DNA of 64,000 bases from Yponomeuta sedellus (Eukaryota > Arthropoda > Insecta > Lepidoptera > Yponomeutidae), in contig OW203748.1 of assembly GCA_934045075.1 (NCBI GenBank), forward strand, positions 10,060,794 through 10,124,793. Reading direction: 5' to 3'. The number at the start of each line of letters is the position of its first letter. The stretch's first letter is position 1. The translations under genes were made by a program, and so were the position numbers. Below, piece after piece: positions 60,745-64,000 of this stretch. The notes under the pieces were generated by a model. It saw nothing but the letters and a program-made list of their open reading frames with translations. It was not told where the DNA came from and ran no database searches.

Positions 60745-61000
60745 ATCTGTTACTGTTAGAATATACCTCGGGCTCTAGAGTAGGCTTCGGTTTTCGCCAC
60801 TTTTGGCCGGTTTTCGTACTGATGATAGAGTTCTGATTTTAAAATTAAGTGCCATATTAGTTCCGATTTCTAAATTAAGTGTCATATTAGTTCCGATTTC
60901 GAAATTAAGTGTCATATTAGTTCCGATATTTCTATTACACGAATATAATTATCATATTCTATTCGATAGTAGCCGAGGTATATTCTAAAAGCTAACAGAC
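60745..61000. mobile_element. MITE H, copy 4 with internal triplication
   Basis: TA at both sides; the unit AAATTAAGTGTCATATTAGT plus TCCGATTT occurs three times at 60840-60930, lengthening the element to about 256 bp. Confidence 0.8.
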
Positions 61001-61215
61001 TATACCAAGGTTTACTTCCCTTTGCCCTTTGTTTCGTTTCGTTTTTAATCGATGTTCACATTACTCCCGTACGACATCTTAGGGAAAAGCACTGGCTGAA
61101 AACCACTACCTTTTGCCTATTTTATAATACCCAGTTGTAAGTCTTACTTTAAAGTTGTTTTTGATGAGGCTAAAAAAATATTTTTATTCTTAGTCATTCT
61201 AATTTCCTCTTCCTA

Positions 61216-61490
61216 TACAGGCCGTCCCAAAGTTATGGGCCATGAAGGGAAAGTACCTTAAATATCGTAGATGGGGTATTTTGCTGAAATAAGACTTTAT
61301 GTTATTTTTAAAAGTTAGTAATTCTGCATTGAAAGATTTTCCAAAAAAAACTTGCCTTGTCTGGGAATCGAACCGACTTAAATTAAAAAAAAAACCACCC
61401 CTACTTTTATGATGCCAGTCGAAATAATGGCCAAAAAATAATAACTCTTCTTAAGTAACATAGTATTGAGCCAATGAACTAAACTTTTGC
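61216..61490. mobile_element. MITE K copy, truncated
   Basis: Matches the left 260 bp of 21798-22155 (CGTCCCAAAGTTATGGGCC, AAGTACCTTAAATATCGTAG) and lacks the right end. Confidence 0.75.
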
Positions 61491-61499
61491 CTTAGGTTG

Positions 61500-62479
61500 A
61501 CCTAAAAATTAGATCTAAAAAATTATTAAGGTATTGGTCTGATGTTTGAAAAACTTTTTTCATTGCGCATTATATATTTCCTAGTTTATTCAGGTAGCTT
61601 ACACAATCAAAGACTAGCAAGAATGAACTGTCTGTTAATCACCTGTTAATCCTCGGATGTAGGTAAGTACCTACCTACCGCGAATTTTATGAAACGCTTA
61701 CCTCTAATACAAATAGATTTAGTTGTAAAACCCACTATAGATTAGATTGATTAGCATATTTGTGTTCAGAAATAATAATACAGAGCGGCGATTAATCACA
61801 TTCTGCAATAGAGGAAACTGTTCAAATCAGTTAATTAATCAGTAGATATTCATTTTATTGACGCCATTCGCACTAATCCAAAGATGGATTATGTTAGTTC
61901 CGTTAGGGCTATAAATGTGAATGGTAAGTACATTTATTTGTCACTTTCGATATGTTTTGGCGAAAAGTTTTACCAAACAGCAGTAGGCTGTTGTTTGTTC
62001 ATCGTTCAAATATTTTTGACTTTTCGCGCTTTGAAATGTTGAACGAATCGATAGCGTTTGAGCGTTTCGTATTTGCATATAACGTCATACAACATAAGAA
62101 CCTGCTGTAGTAAAAATTATCATTTATTGCAATTTAATTATGTAGGTATTCAATTAAAGATAGGTCTTCAAACAATAAAGCGACGATTATCACTCTCTTT
62201 TTCTGGTGATTGTTATCTAAACCAATAAATATTGTGCAATACGCATCGAATACATTCTTTAGAACAAATTGTAGAATGACAGTATCAAAACGCGCTTACA
62301 GTGTCAAAACCACCACAACGTCATTTCTTTGGTAATTAATTTCACAGAATAATTAAACGGCAATTTCTCGTTAGTCTGTGTGAATTTCACGCGTACACAA
62401 AAAAGTTGTTTGTTTCGAACCAAGTAACGTGAATTTTAGCCGCGAATTGAAAGAAAAAGTCCTGTATCCATTGACTAAA
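61500..62479 (+). promoter_or_regulatory. Upstream region of the SUMO-like gene
   Basis: Largely free of the window's repeats. Contains GTAATTAATTTCACAG and a start-site-like TCAGT, but no TATA box or motif I can assign with confidence. Confidence 0.3.
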
Positions 62480-63691
62480 ATGTCCTCTTCAGACTCCGAA
62501 GGTGACTGCTATAGCAATGCGGCCCAGCGACTCAAAAAGATGAAAAACACCTTCAAGGTAGATACGTACGTCAGCCCCAACTTGCTAAACGACTCCGTCG
62601 AAATCGACGAGATTATAAAAAACGCCGGTCTCACCAAACCGGCGAAGAAGACGCCACAAAGGCGCCGCAAGAAGGCGGAAGACTCGCCGTCGACGTCCAG
62701 TAGTGTTCCTGCTGAAACTACATCTAAAGTACCAACGAAACGAATCACCCGTGCTACAGCCAGGAAATCTGCCCAAGAACCGATCGTGGAGCTTCCTGAT
62801 ACGCCTGTGACGACGCTGAGTGCCACAGAGGAACTCCCGTCGCCTGCAGCGAGAGGAAGGCGAGGTAAACGGGGAAATAGTCGAACGGGGACTCCTAGAG
62901 GTCGGAGAAGAGGTAGAGGTCATGATACAGAGACGTCAGTAGACAGGTCTGAAAGCATGTCATCAAGCCGACGCCGAGGCAAGACCCCGGGAAGAGCCAG
63001 AAATCATAGACAGCCTCCATTCTCCTTCCTGAACAGCATACAAGCTGCAATCCCCATTTTTAGTGTTGGTAACACCTATGAGTACCCAGATGAGTGCCAG
63101 AGCCAAGAGCTGTTCAGTAGCAATGCTCCGTCGGCCAAAAAAGATGATGACGTCATAGAAGTTGATGCAAACGACTCCCTGGATGAAAACGAAGAGCTGT
63201 CGGTAAAAGTGTACTGGCAGAGTTCAGATTTCTTCCGCTTTAACCTTAGAAGATTCCAGAAAATATCCCAGATATTTGACTATTTCTCCAAGAAAGAAAA
63301 TGTCGAATTCGGCAACCTTTTATTCACTTACAACGATAAGATCCTGAAACCAGATGATACACCAGACTCTATAGAGTATAATATAGGAAAGTTCATAGAC
63401 GGAGGTGTAGTTAGCAAAAACGTTACGGAGCTGATACAAAATGACAGTCAAGGTCACAACGGGGGATTGAAACTCAAGTTTCAGTGCCAAAATGTGAAGA
63501 AACCTTTTGAATTGTCTGTGTTTCCGGACGAAGCGCTCTCAGTGGCTATGCTTAAGTGTGCAGAGCATATAGAGCAAAGTATTGCAAAGCTGAAATTTTA
63601 CTTTGATGGTGACGTCATATCGGGTAAAAATACTGCTAGAGAATTAGAACTGGAAGGTGGAGAGTGTATAGATGTTAAAGTTCTTATTTAA
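62480..63691 (+). CDS. Rad60/NIP45 (NFATC2IP)-like protein with two SUMO-like domains
   Basis: Intronless gene for 403 residues. Start chosen at the ATG in CTAAAATGTC; the frame is open upstream to a GTG at 62429, but GTG is not a usual eukaryotic start. Residues 1-50 look like the conserved Rad60 N-terminus (acidic SDSEGD, a coiled KRL region). Residues 55-180 are basic, Ser/Thr-rich and disordered with AT-hook-like RGRRGKRG and PRGRRRGRG. A likely SUMO-interacting motif is DDDVIEVDAND (222-232). SUMO-like domain 1 spans about 240-312 and domain 2 about 329-403. Domain 2 ends GGECIDVKVLI without the diglycine-terminated tail of true SUMO, so it would not be conjugated. Family members act in the nucleus with Ubc9 and the SUMO pathway. 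A retroelement 3' end lies about 90 bp downstream. Confidence 0.85.
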   Translation: MSSSDSEGDCYSNAAQRLKKMKNTFKVDTYVSPNLLNDSVEIDEIIKNAGLTKPAKKTPQRRRKKAEDSPSTSSSVPAETTSKVPTKRITRATARKSAQEPIVELPDTPVTTLSATEELPSPAARGRRGKRGNSRTGTPRGRRRGRGHDTETSVDRSESMSSSRRRGKTPGRARNHRQPPFSFLNSIQAAIPIFSVGNTYEYPDECQSQELFSSNAPSAKKDDDVIEVDANDSLDENEELSVKVYWQSSDFFRFNLRRFQKISQIFDYFSKKENVEFGNLLFTYNDKILKPDDTPDSIEYNIGKFIDGGVVSKNVTELIQNDSQGHNGGLKLKFQCQNVKKPFELSVFPDEALSVAMLKCAEHIEQSIAKLKFYFDGDVISGKNTARELELEGGECIDVKVLI

Positions 63692-63704
63692 TCATTGTGA
63701 CTTT

Positions 63705-63710
63705 AATACA
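63705..63710 (+). terminator. Possible poly(A) signal of the SUMO-like gene (AATACA)
   Basis: Variant hexamer 14 bases after the stop; no AATAAA is seen in the next 100 bases. Weak. Confidence 0.25.
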
Positions 63711-63775
63711 GATGTCTGCTGTACCTACTGTTTTTTCATTGCAGCCCACAATGTCTCCTTGAGGTTATGCAAAAC

Positions 63776-64000
63776 TTTATTATTATTATTTATTATTTGT
63801 AATTCAGGCAGGCAGTTATAGAACTGGTGAAGCCTGTATCCAGATATACATTTGTGTTTAACTCCTTGTCTGTTTTGTTTCCTTTAGATATTTATCCAGT
63901 TAGTTTTTAAACATATTAATGCTTGTGGCTGTCACTATTTCTTCAGGGAGTTTGTTCCATTCTTTAACTACTCTATTGGAGAGAAAGTTCTTGTGTGGGT
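63776..64000 (-). mobile_element. CR1/L2-like retrotransposon 3' end, cut by window edge
   Basis: Encodes KNFLSNRVVKEWNKLPEEIV and TATSINMFKN then stop, a CR1/L2-type C-terminus, ending in an (ATA)-rich tail at about 63776. The remainder lies beyond the window. Confidence 0.7.

Noticed and set aside
62429..62479. Extension of the SUMO-like protein to a GTG at 62429
   Set aside because: GTG is not a normal eukaryotic start; the ATG at 62480 has a good context and begins the Ser/Asp-rich family-like N-terminus.
62509..62923. Minus-strand frames of about 105-112 codons
   Set aside because: Antisense shadows of the SUMO-like gene's coding region.

Overview
The window is nuclear DNA of an insect, almost certainly a moth or butterfly. 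Four protein-coding genes sit as small exons in a sea of transposable elements. The genes have GT-AG introns and insect families: AKR2E-type aldo-keto reductases and a peritrophin-type chitin-binding protein. The repeats are of kinds common in Lepidoptera: RTE, CR1 and Jockey-like retroelement ends, tRNA-derived SINEs, mariner, Harbinger and many MITEs. No bacterial or viral gene organisation is present. Species cannot be told from the sequence alone.

Gene layout. (1) AKR-A, + strand, exons from 16707 to 27965, encodes at least 336 residues with the full Asp-Tyr-Lys-His tetrad; its extreme N-terminus is unresolved (possible small exon at 1327-1353). (2) AKR-B, + strand, eight exons from 32810 to 43352, encodes 336 residues beginning with a signal peptide. 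It is a tandem paralogue of AKR-A: five phase-0 introns lie at matching places, and AKR-B has one further intron that AKR-A lacks. (3) A secreted protein with two chitin-binding type-2 (CBM14) domains joined by an acidic linker, minus strand, exons between 55617 and 48619; the start-codon exon was not found. (4) An intronless + strand gene, 62480-63691, encodes a 403-residue Rad60/NIP45 (NFATC2IP)-like protein with a basic disordered N-terminus, a SUMO-interacting motif and two C-terminal SUMO-like domains.

Repeat layout. Before AKR-A (1-16.7 kb): three 307-bp MITE copies, a Jockey-like reverse transcriptase ORF of 541 codons, an RTE 3' half ending in a (ATGT)n tail, and SINEs. AKR-A introns: a 74-bp minisatellite starting exactly at an exon's splice donor, and a four-deep nest of insertions. 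AKR-A/AKR-B spacer: a mariner foldback inside another MITE, many copies of one long SINE-like repeat, and a 289-bp tandem duplication. AKR-B introns: a 1.37-kb mariner with clean ends but a broken transposase, foldback repeats and small tandem arrays. After AKR-B: inverted and tandem SINE copies. The CBM14 gene's introns carry a 65-bp minisatellite. Between it and the SUMO-like gene lie a CR1-like 3' end and an RTE-like 3' end with a perfect 19-bp target-site duplication.

The two reductases are probable paralogous enzymes (ecdysteroid or general carbonyl reduction is an inference from family). Nothing links them functionally to the chitin-binding or SUMO-like genes. I see no new multi-gene system; the most notable content is the layered transposon architecture and the splice-site minisatellite.
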